Counted from the first letter of the stretch, positions 47,638-57,748 are shown. The stretch: 64,000 nucleotides of DNA from Burkholderia thailandensis E264 (GCF_000012365.1 NC_007651.1:930001-994000); one strand, 5' to 3'. The notes: generated by a model not told the origin, from the sequence alone. Program-made: numbers and translations.

Positions 47638-48177
47638 ATGAAACGACGACTCGACGGCGTGCCGGGGTGGCTCGCGCTCAATGCGCCGCTTGTCCTGGCT
47701 GCCATCGGCCTTTTGGCCGGCTGCACTACATTCGCATCGCAACACGAAAAGCGCGCCGACGCGCTGCTCCAGCCGACCGTCGGCAATCAGGCGCGCGGCA
47801 CGGTGACGCTTGCCGAACGCCCGGACGGCGTGCAGGTCACGTACAACTTCGCGGGCCTGCCGCCCAACAGCGACCACGCGTTGCAGATCCACGAGCGCGG
47901 CGATTGCAACGCCGCCGACGGCTCGAGCGCGGGCGTCGTGTTCGCACCCGCGGCCGACCGGCTGCGGGCGGGCGCGCGCGTCGGCGGCGACCTCGGCAAC
48001 ATCCACGCGGATGCGAACGGCGTCGCGGCGGGTTTCATCACCGCGCCGGACGTCGCGCTCGACGGCGTGCGCTCGGTGCTCGGCCGCTCGGTGCTCGTGC
48101 ATCGCGACCCGGGCGACCCGGCGTTCCCGCAGCACGGCGCGGGCCCCGCGCTCGCGTGCGGCGTCGTGCGGCAATGA
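47638..48177 (+). CDS. SodC-like lipoprotein lacking most metal ligands
   Basis: This 179-residue lipoprotein (lipobox LLAGC, Cys near residue 28) has the Cu/Zn superoxide dismutase fold. The two disulfide cysteines (ERGDC and LACGVV), one Cu histidine (the H of QIHE), the H of VLVHRDPGD and the Asp of GGDLGN are kept. The first Cu ligand is Gln (LQIHE for FHIHE). The bridging His of AGxHxxP is absent (AGVVFAP), no Zn histidines occur before GDLGN, and the active-site Arg near the end is Ala (GPALACG). Catalytic dismutation is therefore unlikely. It may be a structural or metal-storage relative, as with the CHRD/SodC-like families. Confidence 0.85.
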   Translation: MKRRLDGVPGWLALNAPLVLAAIGLLAGCTTFASQHEKRADALLQPTVGNQARGTVTLAERPDGVQVTYNFAGLPPNSDHALQIHERGDCNAADGSSAGVVFAPAADRLRAGARVGGDLGNIHADANGVAAGFITAPDVALDGVRSVLGRSVLVHRDPGDPAFPQHGAGPALACGVVRQ

Positions 48178-48281
48178 CGCGAGTCGGTGCGTTCGCGATC
48201 GCGTAAAATGTGCGCCTTTCGTGGCCGTCGGACCGTCCGGCGGCTTCCTTCCCGATACGCAGCGTTTTCCGGCGCCTTTTT

Positions 48282-48851
48282 ATGAGCATCAAGTCCGACA
48301 AGTGGATTCGGCGCATGGCCGAAGAGCACAAGATGATCGAGCCGTTCGTGCCCGATCAGGTTCGCGCCGCCGAGGACGGCCGCAGGATCGTCAGCTACGG
48401 CACGTCGAGCTACGGCTACGACATCCGCTGCGCGGACGAATTCAAGATCTTCACGAACATCAATTCGACGATCGTCGATCCGAAGAACTTCGACGAAGGC
48501 TCGTTCGTCGATTTCAAGGGCGACGTGTGCATCATCCCGCCGAACTCGTTCGCGCTCGCGCGCACCGTCGAGTACTTCCGCATTCCGCGCACGGTGCTGA
48601 CCGTGTGCCTCGGCAAGTCGACGTACGCGCGCTGCGGGATCATCGTCAACGTGACGCCGTTCGAGCCCGAGTGGGAAGGCTACGTGACGCTCGAATTCTC
48701 GAACACGACGCCGCTGCCCGCGAAGATCTACGCGAACGAGGGCGTCGCGCAGGTGCTCTTCTTCGAGAGCGACGAAGTCTGCGACGTGTCGTATGCCGAC
48801 CGCGGCGGCAAGTATCAGGGTCAGCGCGGTGTCACGCTGCCGAAAACCTGA
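48282..48851 (+). CDS. dcd: dCTP deaminase Dcd
   Basis: This homotrimeric enzyme deaminates dCTP to dUTP for thymidylate synthesis. The 189 residues equal the usual length. Motifs are [36 protein letters not shown] and [20 protein letters not shown]. The ATG at 48282 gives the conserved [13 protein letters not shown] start. Confidence 0.97.
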   Translation: MSIKSDKWIRRMAEEHKMIEPFVPDQVRAAEDGRRIVSYGTSSYGYDIRCADEFKIFTNINSTIVDPKNFDEGSFVDFKGDVCIIPPNSFALARTVEYFRIPRTVLTVCLGKSTYARCGIIVNVTPFEPEWEGYVTLEFSNTTPLPAKIYANEGVAQVLFFESDEVCDVSYADRGGKYQGQRGVTLPKT

Positions 48852-48953
48852 TCTGCTTGCATATCGGTCTGACCTATCGCCAGTCCGGGTGACCGCTGCG
48901 CCGGGGCATGAACAGCCCCCCGCGCCGCGGTCGTTCTTTTTGGAGAATCGCCC

Positions 48954-51233
48954 ATGAAGTTTCGTTTTCCCGTCGTCATCATCGACGAAGATTTTCGCTC
49001 CGAGAACATTTCGGGCTCCGGCATCCGGGCGCTGGCCGAGGCGATCGAGAAGGAAGGCGTCGAGGTGCTCGGTCTGACGAGTTACGGCGATCTGACCTCG
49101 TTCGCGCAGCAGTCGAGCCGCGCGTCGTGCTTCATCCTGTCGATCGACGACGACGAGCTGATGCTCGGCGAGCTCGGCGCGGACGGCGAGCTGCCCGAGC
49201 TCGCGACCGCGATCATCGAGCTGCGCGCGTTCGTGACCGAAGTGCGCCGCCGCAACGCGGACATCCCGATCTTCCTGTACGGTGAGACGCGCACGTCGCG
49301 CCACCTGCCGAACGACATCCTGCGCGAACTGCACGGCTTCATCCACATGTTCGAGGACACGCCGGAGTTCGTCGCGCGCCACATCATCCGGGAGGCGAAG
49401 GTCTATCTCGATTCGCTCGCGCCGCCGTTCTTCAAGGAGCTCGTCAAGTACGCGGACGAGGGCTCGTACTCGTGGCACTGCCCGGGCCACTCGGGCGGCG
49501 TCGCGTTCCTGAAGAATCCGCTCGGCCAGATGTTCCACCAGTTCTTCGGCGAGAACATGCTGCGCGCGGACGTGTGCAACGCGGTCGACGAGCTCGGCCA
49601 ACTGCTCGACCACACGGGCCCCGTGGCCGCGTCCGAGCGCAACGCCGCGCGGATCTTCAGCGCCGATCACCTGTTCTTCGTGACCAACGGCACGTCGACG
49701 TCGAACAAGATCGTCTGGCACGCGACGGTCGCGCCAGGCGACATCGTGCTCGTCGATCGCAACTGTCACAAGTCGATCCTGCACGCGATCACGATGACGC
49801 ACGCGATTCCCGTGTTCCTCACGCCGACGCGCAACCACTTCGGCATCATCGGGCCGATTCCGCGCGACGAGTTCAAGCCGGAGAACATCCGCAAGAAGAT
49901 CGAGGCGAATCCGTTCGCGCGCGAGGCGCTCGCGAAAAACCCGAACGCGAAGCCGCGGATTCTCACGATCACGCAGAGCACGTACGACGGCGTCGTCTAC
50001 AACGTCGAGCAGATCAAGGACCTGCTCGGCGATCTCGTCGACACGCTGCACTTCGACGAAGCGTGGCTGCCGCACGCGGAATTCCACCCGTTCTACCAGG
50101 ACATGCACGCGATCGGCGCGGGCCGCCCGCGCACCGGCGCGCTCGTGTTCGCGACGCACTCGACGCACAAGCTGCTCGCGGGCATCTCGCAGGCGTCGCA
50201 GATCGTCGTGCAGGATTCGGAGAACCGCACGTTCGACAAGCACCGCTTCAACGAGGCGTACCTGATGCATACGTCGACCAGCCCGCAGTACGCGATCATC
50301 GCGTCGTGCGACGTCGCGGCCGCGATGATGGAGCCGCCGGGCGGCACCGCGCTCGTCGAGGAATCGATCGCCGAGGCGATCGACTTCCGCCGCGCGATGC
50401 GCAAGGTCGACGCCGAGTACGGCGACGACTGGTTCTTCAGCGTGTGGGGCCCGGACAATCTGTCGGAAGAGGGGATCGGCTCGCGCGCCGACTGGCTGCT
50501 CAAGCCGAACGACCGCTGGCACGGCTTCGGCCCGCTCGCGCAAGGCTTCAACATGCTCGACCCGATCAAGGCGACGATCATCACGCCGGGGCTCGACGTG
50601 GACGGCGAATTCGGCGAGACCGGCATTCCGGCCGCGATCGTCACGAAGTATCTGGCCGAGCACGGGATCATCGTCGAGAAGACGGGCCTGTACTCGTTCT
50701 TCATCATGTTCACGATCGGCATCACGAAGGGCCGCTGGAACTCGATGGTCACCGAGCTGCAGCAGTTCAAGGACGACTACGACAACAACCAGCCGCTCTG
50801 GCGCGTGCTGCCCGAGTTCGTCGCGCAGTATCCGCTCTACGAGCGCGTCGGCCTGCGCGATCTCTGCACGCAGATCCACGACGTGTACCGCGCGAACGAC
50901 ATCGCGCGGCTCACGACCGAGATGTACCTGTCGAACATGGAGCCGGCGATGAAGCCGTCCGATGCGTTCGCGAAGCTGGCGCACCGCGAGGTCGACCGCG
51001 TGCCGCTCGACGAGCTCGAAGGCCGCGTGACCAGCATCCTGCTCACGCCGTATCCGCCGGGCATTCCGCTTTTGATCCCGGGCGAGCGCTTCAACAAGAC
51101 GATCGTCAACTACCTGCGGTTCGCGCGCGACTTCAACGAGCGCTTCCCGGGCTTCCACACCGACATCCACGGTCTCGTCGCGGAAGAGATGAACGGGCGC
51201 ATCGAGTATTACGTCGACTGCGTGCGCGACTGA
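48954..51233 (+). CDS. Orn/Lys/Arg family PLP decarboxylase
   Basis: This large inducible-type amino-acid decarboxylase has 759 residues. It has an N-terminal response-regulator-like wing (VVIIDEDFRSENISGSGIRA), a PLP domain with the aldimine lysine at 406 (ATHSTHKLLAGIS) and HFDEAWLPHAEFHPFY, and a C-terminal domain. The family converts arginine, lysine or ornithine to polyamines and can resist acid. The substrate is not decided by sequence here; Burkholderia copies are annotated variously as arginine or lysine decarboxylase. It lies 102 bases after dcd and 2 bases before the LprI-like gene. Confidence 0.93.
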   Translation: MKFRFPVVIIDEDFRSENISGSGIRALAEAIEKEGVEVLGLTSYGDLTSFAQQSSRASCFILSIDDDELMLGELGADGELPELATAIIELRAFVTEVRRRNADIPIFLYGETRTSRHLPNDILRELHGFIHMFEDTPEFVARHIIREAKVYLDSLAPPFFKELVKYADEGSYSWHCPGHSGGVAFLKNPLGQMFHQFFGENMLRADVCNAVDELGQLLDHTGPVAASERNAARIFSADHLFFVTNGTSTSNKIVWHATVAPGDIVLVDRNCHKSILHAITMTHAIPVFLTPTRNHFGIIGPIPRDEFKPENIRKKIEANPFAREALAKNPNAKPRILTITQSTYDGVVYNVEQIKDLLGDLVDTLHFDEAWLPHAEFHPFYQDMHAIGAGRPRTGALVFATHSTHKLLAGISQASQIVVQDSENRTFDKHRFNEAYLMHTSTSPQYAIIASCDVAAAMMEPPGGTALVEESIAEAIDFRRAMRKVDAEYGDDWFFSVWGPDNLSEEGIGSRADWLLKPNDRWHGFGPLAQGFNMLDPIKATIITPGLDVDGEFGETGIPAAIVTKYLAEHGIIVEKTGLYSFFIMFTIGITKGRWNSMVTELQQFKDDYDNNQPLWRVLPEFVAQYPLYERVGLRDLCTQIHDVYRANDIARLTTEMYLSNMEPAMKPSDAFAKLAHREVDRVPLDELEGRVTSILLTPYPPGIPLLIPGERFNKTIVNYLRFARDFNERFPGFHTDIHGLVAEEMNGRIEYYVDCVRD

Positions 51234-51235
51234 CG

Positions 51236-51952
51236 ATGACGGCAGTCCGCAAGACGCTCGCGCGCTTTGCCGCCGTCGCGCTCGCCGGATGGCTCGCGGC
51301 GGCGGCGGGTGCGGCGCACGCCGAAGTCGCCGCCGCCGATCCGATCGACGTCGCGATGCGTCAGTGTCTCGCGCGGCGCGACCGGTCTTCGACGGCGGGC
51401 CAGATCCAGTGCATGGACGAGGCGCGGCAGCAGTGGCAGGGCGAGGTCGACGCCGCGTACCAGCGGCTCGTGAAGACCGCGCCCGCGGACGCGCGGCGCG
51501 GCTGGCAGGAAAGCCAGCGCCGCTGGCTCGCGTGGCGCAAGGACGAGGCGCATCTGGTGCGCGCGGTCTACGAGACGACGCAAGGGACGATGTACGCGAT
51601 GGCGAGCGCCGACATGCGGCTGCAGCCGGTGCGCGAGCGCGCGCTCGCGCTGCGCGGCGCCGCCGACCGCTACGCGCAGCCGGGCGGCGGCAAGGGCGCC
51701 GTGCACCGCGTGCGGCCCTGCATGCGCGATGCCGCGTGCGAGCACGCGCTCTTCGACATGAACCGCTATTACGAGAAATTGCGCGCGCGGATGCCCGCCG
51801 ATTCGCGGCAGACGCTCGTCGCCGCGCAGCGCGAGTGGGCGGCGTTCAGCGACGCGATGACGCCGCTCGTCAGCGAGGGCGAGCGCGTCGATCTGATCGG
51901 CGCGCGCGTCGCGACGCTCAAGCGGTTCTCCGAGACCGTCAACAATCGCTGA
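51236..51952 (+). CDS. LprI/DUF1311 family periplasmic protein
   Basis: This 238-residue exported protein has a signal peptide (ALAGWLAAAAGAAHA) and a DUF1311 domain: CLARRDRSSTAGQIQCMDEA, then WQESQRRWLAWRKDE. A second helical half with a similar pattern follows (CMRDAACEHALFDMNRYYEK, AAQREWAAFSDAM). Relatives include the lysozyme inhibitor LprI, so cell-wall protection is a possible role. The ATG is 3 bases past the decarboxylase stop. A hairpin without U tract lies just after the stop (51960-51981). Confidence 0.85.
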   Translation: MTAVRKTLARFAAVALAGWLAAAAGAAHAEVAAADPIDVAMRQCLARRDRSSTAGQIQCMDEARQQWQGEVDAAYQRLVKTAPADARRGWQESQRRWLAWRKDEAHLVRAVYETTQGTMYAMASADMRLQPVRERALALRGAADRYAQPGGGKGAVHRVRPCMRDAACEHALFDMNRYYEKLRARMPADSRQTLVAAQREWAAFSDAMTPLVSEGERVDLIGARVATLKRFSETVNNR

Positions 51953-52089
51953 GCGCCGCGCGGGCGGGCGTCACGCCCGCGTTCCGCGCGCATGCCTTCA
52001 ACGGCCGGCGGCGACGCTCGCCCGATTCTTCCCCAGAGCCTGGATTGCGCGCGCGGGCCGGCGGTGCGCCGCGCCGTTTTCGCGCGAGC

Positions 52090-52764
52090 TCACAGGGATT
52101 GCGCGGCGCGCGGATCGAACCACGCAGGCACGAGCGCGACCGCATCATCGAGCGAATCGAGCACGCGCAGGCTCAGCGCGACGATCTCGGGCGTTGGCGC
52201 TTTCAGATCCGGCACGGTGACGACGGATGCGCCCGCGCGCGCCGCGGCGAGCGCGCCGAAATCGCTGTCCTCGAACGCGATGCACGCGGGCGCGCTCACG
52301 TTCAGCCGCTCAGCCGCGAGCCGGTAGACGGCTGGATCGGGCTTGCCGCGCGCCACTTCGTCGCCGCCCGCGATCGCGGCGAAATGCCCGAGCACGCCGA
52401 CCGCGTGAAGCCGCGTGCGGATCACGTCGCACGCGGACGACGACGCCACCGCGCACGGCACGCCCGCATCGGCGAGCGCGCTCAAGAGCGCCTGCGCGCC
52501 CGCCTTCAGCGGAAATTTCGGATGCGGCTGCGGCGCCGCGAGTTGCGCGCGCACCTGTGCGGACACCGCGCGGAACGTGTCGTCGCCGAGCAGGCGGGCG
52601 AGGATCGTCTGACCTTCGCGGAACGAGCGGCCGACGATCTGCAGATAGTCGGCCGCCGACAGCGCGGCGCCGTGCGCGCGCGCGACGTCGATCCATGCGT
52701 TCATGATGGTCCGCTCGGAATCGACGAGCAGGCCGTCCATATCGAAGATCGCCGCTGAAAACAT
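52090..52764 (-). CDS. HAD-family phosphatase (beta-phosphoglucomutase-like)
   Basis: This cytoplasmic 224-residue HAD hydrolase has nucleophile motif FDMDGLLVDSE, motif II ASSSACDV, motif III lysine in GKPDPAVY and motif IV FEDSDFGALAA. A helical C1 cap is inserted after motif I. This subgroup acts on sugar phosphates or related metabolites; the substrate cannot be told. It follows argH by 32 bases on the same strand. Confidence 0.9.
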   Translation of the reverse strand: MFSAAIFDMDGLLVDSERTIMNAWIDVARAHGAALSAADYLQIVGRSFREGQTILARLLGDDTFRAVSAQVRAQLAAPQPHPKFPLKAGAQALLSALADAGVPCAVASSSACDVIRTRLHAVGVLGHFAAIAGGDEVARGKPDPAVYRLAAERLNVSAPACIAFEDSDFGALAAARAGASVVTVPDLKAPTPEIVALSLRVLDSLDDAVALVPAWFDPRAAQSL

Positions 52765-52796
52765 GGGGCTGTCCGTGAGGCGGGCGCTGCGGCGGC

Positions 52797-54206
52797 TTAC
52801 TTGCCGAGCGCCGCGCGCGCCGCCTTCGCCGCCGCGCGCACCTGGTCAGGCGCGGTGCCGCCCGGATGGCTGCGGCTCGCAACCGAGCCTTCGAGTGTCA
52901 GATAGTCGAACACGTCGCTGCCGATCAGATGCGCGACGTTCGGCAGTTCCTGCTTCATTTCGTCGAGCGTCAGGTCCGCGAGATCGATGCCGCGCGCGTC
53001 GCAGATCTTCACCGCGTGCGCGACCGCTTCGTGCGCGTCGCGGAACGGCAGCCCGCGCTTGACCAGATAGTCGGCGAGATCCGTCGCGGTCGAGAAGCCC
53101 TGCAGCGCGGCCGCGCGCATCGCGTCCGGCTTCACGGTGATGCCCGCGACCATCTCCGCGAAGATCCGCAGCGTGTCGGCGACGGTGTCGACCGTGTCGA
53201 ACAGCGGTTCCTTGTCTTCCTGGTTGTCCTTGTTGTACGCGAGCGGCTGGCCCTTCATCAGCGTGAGGAGCGCCATCAGGTGGCCGTTCACGCGGCCCGT
53301 CTTGCCGCGCGCGAGCTCGGGCACGTCCGGGTTCTTCTTCTGCGGCATGATCGAGCTGCCGGTGCAGAAGCGGTCGGCGATGTCGATGAAGCCGACGCGC
53401 GGGCTCATCCACAGCACGAGTTCTTCCGAGAAGCGCGACACGTGCGTCATGACCAGCGCGGCCGCGGCCGTGAATTCGATCGCGAAGTCGCGATCGGACA
53501 CCGCGTCGAGCGAGTTCGCGCAGATGCCGTCGAAGCCGAGCGTCTTCGCCACCGCATGGCGGTCGATCGGATAGCTCGTGCCCGCGAGCGCCGCCGCGCC
53601 GAGCGGCAGGCGGTTCACGCGCGCGCGGCAGTCGCGCATGCGCTCGGCGTCGCGCGAGAACATCTCGACGTACGCGAGCAGGTGATGGCCGAACGTGACG
53701 GGCTGCGCGACCTGCAGGTGCGTGAAGCCCGGCAGGATCGTGTCCGCGTTCTGTTCGGCGAGATCGATCAGCGCGCCGCGCAGGTCGTTCAGCAGGCCGC
53801 CGATCCGGTCGATCTCGCCGCGCAGCCACAGGCGGATGTCGGTCGCGACCTGGTCGTTGCGCGAGCGGCCCGTGTGCAGGCGCTTGCCCGCGTCGCCGAT
53901 GAGCGCGGTCAGGCGCGCCTCGATGTTCAGGTGCACGTCTTCGAGATCGAGCTGCCATTCGAATTCGCCGCGCTCGATCTCGCCCTTGATTTGCGCCATC
54001 CCGTGCTCGATCGCGGCGAGGTCGTCGGCGCTGATGATCTTCTGCGCGGCGAGCATGCCCGCGTGCGCGAGCGAGCCGGCGATGTCGACGAGCGCGAGCC
54101 GCTTGTCGAAGAAAACCGACGACGTGTAGCGCTTGACGAGCTCGGACATCGGTTCCGAAAAGCGGGCCGACCAGGCCTCGCCCTTTTTGTGCAGTTGGGA
54201 CGTCAT
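52797..54206 (-). CDS. argH: argininosuccinate lyase ArgH
   Basis: This cytoplasmic enzyme performs the last step of arginine synthesis, releasing fumarate. From ATG 54206 it is 469 residues, normal for the family. The fumarase-superfamily signature [15 protein letters not shown] carries the catalytic serine loop, and [12 protein letters not shown] and HLQVAQPV are present. The start [16 protein letters not shown] is chosen over longer non-conserved reading. Confidence 0.97.
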   Translation of the reverse strand: MTSQLHKKGEAWSARFSEPMSELVKRYTSSVFFDKRLALVDIAGSLAHAGMLAAQKIISADDLAAIEHGMAQIKGEIERGEFEWQLDLEDVHLNIEARLTALIGDAGKRLHTGRSRNDQVATDIRLWLRGEIDRIGGLLNDLRGALIDLAEQNADTILPGFTHLQVAQPVTFGHHLLAYVEMFSRDAERMRDCRARVNRLPLGAAALAGTSYPIDRHAVAKTLGFDGICANSLDAVSDRDFAIEFTAAAALVMTHVSRFSEELVLWMSPRVGFIDIADRFCTGSSIMPQKKNPDVPELARGKTGRVNGHLMALLTLMKGQPLAYNKDNQEDKEPLFDTVDTVADTLRIFAEMVAGITVKPDAMRAAALQGFSTATDLADYLVKRGLPFRDAHEAVAHAVKICDARGIDLADLTLDEMKQELPNVAHLIGSDVFDYLTLEGSVASRSHPGGTAPDQVRAAAKAARAALGK

Positions 54207-54386
54207 GGCGATTCTTAGAAGGGGAGTGGAGCGGCGCGCGCCGCGAACGGACAACGCGGATTCTAGCATTCGACGGGCGGCCGGCCGCCGCAGGCAGGGC
54301 CGCGGCGGCGAGACCGTGCGCGGCGATTGACGCGCGCCGGCGGGGAGGCGCGCTCGCCGCGCGTTGGGCCGCGCGCGTTAATTCAC

Positions 54387-54470
54387 GGGCGTCACGTCGC
54401 GGGCGGCGCCTCGCGGGCCTCACGTGACGGGCGGTGCTTCGCGGACGTCGTTTCACGGACGCTACTTCAG
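54387..54470. repeat. degenerate 14-base tandem repeat at the usher 3' end
   Basis: Six consecutive 14-base units begin at 54387, 54401, 54415, 54429, 54443 and 54457. Each starts GGGCG/GGGCC/GGACG and ends (T/G)CGC, GAC or CAC. They are imperfect and alternate in similarity (1 with 3, 2 with 4). The last unit runs into the usher stop codon. The remaining 54207-54386 shows no gene. Confidence 0.75.
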
Positions 54471-56990
54471 GTCGCAGGTCAGCGGCCCGATCGTCGTCGG
54501 CGAGCCGTCGGCCGGGCGCGTGTAGTCGAACGCGACCGCGCAGCGCTTGCCGTGGCCCGCTATCTCCAGATGATTGACGGCCCCGAGGCCCGTGACGAAC
54601 GTGAGCCCGTCGTAGCCGACGATCGTGCTCGCGCCGCTCTCGCGATGCGTGACCGACAGCCCGGGCGGCAGCGGCGCGCCGGACGCGTCCTCGAGCGCGA
54701 TCGACGCCGACTGTTCGCGCGTGATCGCAAAATGCGCGAGCACGCCCGATCGCGACTGCGGGACGACGTTGACGACCGTGCCGGATACGCGCGCGTCGAG
54801 CGGCAGTTTCAGCGTGTCGATGCCGATCCGGTTGTTCTGGTACGCGTTGAGATCCGGGATCAGCAGATGGCCGTTGCCGTCGGTCGTGCCGATCACGCGA
54901 TTCTCGTGCAGCACCGGCACGCCCGGCGAAGCGTCGGTCGACACGAGCGCGAAGCCGTCGTCGATGCGCCGTGCGAGGAGCGCGCGGCCGTCCATCAGCA
55001 CGACGGCGCCCGTCACGTCGAGCGCCGCGTTCTGATGCCCCGCGGTCGTCTGCGCGAGCGCCGTCGCCTCGCCCGCGCGGCCGAGGTATTGCGCCTGCGC
55101 CTGGCCGTAGCGCATGCCGCCCGCGCCGCCCGCCTGCGCGCTCCAGCCGAAGCCGCCGCCGTAGTCGGGCGCGCGCATCGCGTTCACGTTGAAGACCGTC
55201 TCGCCGTTCTGCCGGCCGACGTTCGCGTTGATCGACGTCCGGTTGCCGAGCGCGACGTTCAGGCTCATGAACACGCCGCGCGAGTCGCGCTGATGGAAGT
55301 CCTGAAACGCGCTGACGTTGATCGACGCTTGGCTGCCGACGTTGACCGAGTACGACACCGAGCCGATCCGCGACGACTGCAGGCCCGGATACTTGAGGCC
55401 GATGTAGCTGATCGCGAGCGTCTGCGAGCGGATGAACGGCAGCGACAGCGTGATGCGATCGGTCGCGCTCGGCACCGGCGTGCCGTCGCGCGCGGCGAGG
55501 TCGCCGTAATCGCGGAACGCGCGCAGCGTTTGCGCGTCGATCGAGCAGCGCGAGAGCACGAGCTGATAGCCGAGCCCCGCCTGCGTGCCCGCGAGGCGCC
55601 CCGCGCTCTGCGCGACCGACGCGCTCGCGACGCCGGCGCCGCCGAGCCGGACCAGCGCGCCCGCGCCGGCGTTGTAGAGGCCGGGCGTCGCCTCCGCGTG
55701 CGCCTCGACGGTCAAGCTGTCGCTCGCGCCGTAGCGCGCGGTCGCGCTCACGGCCGGGCGGCGCGCGTAGTCGAACGAGCGCAGCCCCCACGCGCGCCGC
55801 AGGAAGCCCGCCTCGATCGAGTAGCTCGCGAGGCCGGGCGCGAGCATCCGCGTATCGATGTAGAGCGGCAGCGACGTCGCGATCGTGCGCCCGAGCGCGT
55901 CGCGCGTGACGACGGTCGCGTTGCCCGCGCCCGTGATGCCCGGCACGCTGTTGATGACGAACGGGCCGCTCGGCACGTCGCCGCTGAACTGGCGCACGCC
56001 GTTCACGTACAGATCGACCGTCGACGGCACGACGGCCGTGCCCGCGAGCGTCGGCACAGGGAACGTCACGAGGTCCGGGCGCAGCGCGAAGTTGCTGCGC
56101 CATTGCAGGCCGCCGAGGCGCAGCGAGCGCGTCCACGCGAGCGACGACGAGATCGTGTCGCCGAACTGCGTCGTCGTCAGCGATTTCGGATCGGACATGC
56201 TCCATGACGTGTCGTAGCGCGTGTAGCGTTGGCCGCCGCGCTGAAAGAACGCGACGCCCGTGCTGCTGAAGACGCCCGCCGGATCGAAGTAGCGCGCCTC
56301 GTGCCAGAGCGCCGCGCCCGCGCGGTCGGCCGTCTGGGCGTAGAGGTCGTAGTTCAGCACCGCGCCGCGGCCCGCGCTCGCGGGCAGCGTCGGCGCGAGC
56401 GCGCGCGTGTCGAACGTGTGCGGGATGCGCAGCGAGTCGGGCGCGTCGAGGTCGATCGTCTGGCGCGCGGCGTCGTAGCGGTAGCGCAGGCCGTCGAGCG
56501 CATCGAGCGCGACGAGCGCGTTTGCCGGCTGACGCAGCCGCGACGTCGCGATGCCGATGTCGTTCAGGTCGTCCTGGCTCGCGTAGAAGCGGCCGTCGGC
56601 GACGGCGAAGTGCACGATCAAATGAGTCGGCTGGCCGTTCAGCGAGACGCCGAGATACAGGTCGCTCGCCGGGACGCTCGCGCCGGCGCCGGGGGCGGGC
56701 AGGTTCGTCGTCGGGCCGGGCGACGCGGAGCGCGCGGGCGGCGCGGCGGCTGCGGCGAGCGTGGCCCGGGTGTTCGCCGAGGCGGCGGCCGCGCGCGCGG
56801 CCGCCGCATGCGCGCCCGCATCTACGCTCCCGTCGCCGGCTTGCGTCGGCGCCGCCGTGCTTCGCGCGCACGCGCCCCGGCTCGCCGCCGCTGCGGCGAA
56901 CGTCGCTGCGGCGAGCGCGATCGTCAGCCCGACGAACCGTCGATGTCGCCCAAGGTCCGTCGAGCGGTGCGCGAGGCGGACTGTCGGCAC
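54462..56990 (-). CDS. fimbrial outer-membrane usher (spore-coat-U/archaic type)
   Basis: This 842-residue usher forms the outer-membrane pore through which chaperone-bound pilins are polymerised. A GTG start precedes a signal peptide (VGLTIALAAATFAAAAAS), then an Ala-rich stretch to about residue 100. The barrel region (VDLYVNGVRQFSGDVPSGPF, PGITGAGNATVVTRDALGRT) is followed by the plug and C-terminal domains, ending with two cysteines (GKRCAVAF, LTCDLK). The SCPU pilins alongside place it with archaic (Csu-like) ushers. It lies 40 bases after the chaperone; no strong ribosome site is visible. Confidence 0.92.
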   Translation of the reverse strand: MPTVRLAHRSTDLGRHRRFVGLTIALAAATFAAAAASRGACARSTAAPTQAGDGSVDAGAHAAAARAAAASANTRATLAAAAAPPARSASPGPTTNLPAPGAGASVPASDLYLGVSLNGQPTHLIVHFAVADGRFYASQDDLNDIGIATSRLRQPANALVALDALDGLRYRYDAARQTIDLDAPDSLRIPHTFDTRALAPTLPASAGRGAVLNYDLYAQTADRAGAALWHEARYFDPAGVFSSTGVAFFQRGGQRYTRYDTSWSMSDPKSLTTTQFGDTISSSLAWTRSLRLGGLQWRSNFALRPDLVTFPVPTLAGTAVVPSTVDLYVNGVRQFSGDVPSGPFVINSVPGITGAGNATVVTRDALGRTIATSLPLYIDTRMLAPGLASYSIEAGFLRRAWGLRSFDYARRPAVSATARYGASDSLTVEAHAEATPGLYNAGAGALVRLGGAGVASASVAQSAGRLAGTQAGLGYQLVLSRCSIDAQTLRAFRDYGDLAARDGTPVPSATDRITLSLPFIRSQTLAISYIGLKYPGLQSSRIGSVSYSVNVGSQASINVSAFQDFHQRDSRGVFMSLNVALGNRTSINANVGRQNGETVFNVNAMRAPDYGGGFGWSAQAGGAGGMRYGQAQAQYLGRAGEATALAQTTAGHQNAALDVTGAVVLMDGRALLARRIDDGFALVSTDASPGVPVLHENRVIGTTDGNGHLLIPDLNAYQNNRIGIDTLKLPLDARVSGTVVNVVPQSRSGVLAHFAITREQSASIALEDASGAPLPPGLSVTHRESGASTIVGYDGLTFVTGLGAVNHLEIAGHGKRCAVAFDYTRPADGSPTTIGPLTCDLK

Positions 56991-57030
56991 GTTCGAGCGA
57001 GGGGTTGGTAGGAGCGTTCGGAGTGTGTCG

Positions 57031-57741
57031 TCAAGGCGGGCTCACGTCCGCCTCCACAGGTCGGGTGTTGATGGTCGCGCGCACCTTGCGGACGTGCGCC
57101 GCGTCGAGGCGCAACGGCCATTGCCGCATGCTGCCGGCGAGCGCGTAGCCGAGGAGGCCGGGAGCGATCTCGTACGTCTTGCCCGCGTCGTCGACGAGCC
57201 GCACCGATGCGAGCTGCGCATGCCGCTCGCCGCCGTTCGTCACGCGCAGGAACCAGCCCGTCGCGCCGCGCACGACGCTCCAGGCGAGCTTCGGCGGGCC
57301 GAGCGCGGCATCGGGTGCGACGAACACGGGAATCGAGTAGCGCAGCCGGATCGCGATGCCGTTGACGACGGGCGCGTCTGGCGTCGGCAGCTCGTCGATC
57401 AGCACGCGATAGCTTTCTTCGCGGGTCGGCTTGTCGTGCGCGAGCCGCACGAGCCGCACGAGCTGCTCGCTTTGCCCGCCGATCTGCAGCAGCGGCGGGC
57501 TCGCGACGAGTTCCGCCGCGTGGGCGAGCACGTCGTCGCCGTGTTCCTGCGTCCAGCGGAATGTGCGCACTTGCCCGTAGATCGGCCGCGCGCCGGGGTT
57601 GCTCAGCGTGACGCCGGCCGCCGGGTTGCCGGCCGCCATCTCGACCGTGACGGGCGAAATCTGCAGCGTTGCGCCGCTCGCGGGCGCGACGGCGCCGGCG
57701 ATGGCGAGCGCGGCCAGCCAGCGGCGCACGGATGTCGTCAC
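57031..57741 (-). CDS. periplasmic pilus chaperone (PapD-like)
   Basis: This 236-residue chaperone has a signal peptide (to about SGA, residue 24) and two Ig-like domains. Donor-strand motifs are VTLSNPGARPIYGQVRTFRW in domain 1 and YSIPVFVAPD at the interdomain strand. It folds and delivers SCPU pilin subunits to the usher. It is 8 bases downstream of the pilin gene and 40 bases upstream of the usher, all on one strand. Confidence 0.93.
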   Translation of the reverse strand: MTTSVRRWLAALAIAGAVAPASGATLQISPVTVEMAAGNPAAGVTLSNPGARPIYGQVRTFRWTQEHGDDVLAHAAELVASPPLLQIGGQSEQLVRLVRLAHDKPTREESYRVLIDELPTPDAPVVNGIAIRLRYSIPVFVAPDAALGPPKLAWSVVRGATGWFLRVTNGGERHAQLASVRLVDDAGKTYEIAPGLLGYALAGSMRQWPLRLDAAHVRKVRATINTRPVEADVSPP

Positions 57742-57748
57742 GGACGGT

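Noticed and set aside
47787..51170. An 1127-codon minus-strand open frame opposite the decarboxylase and dcd
   Set aside because: Its composition is the same Arg/Val/Asp/His-rich antisense pattern, and it crosses several real plus-strand genes.
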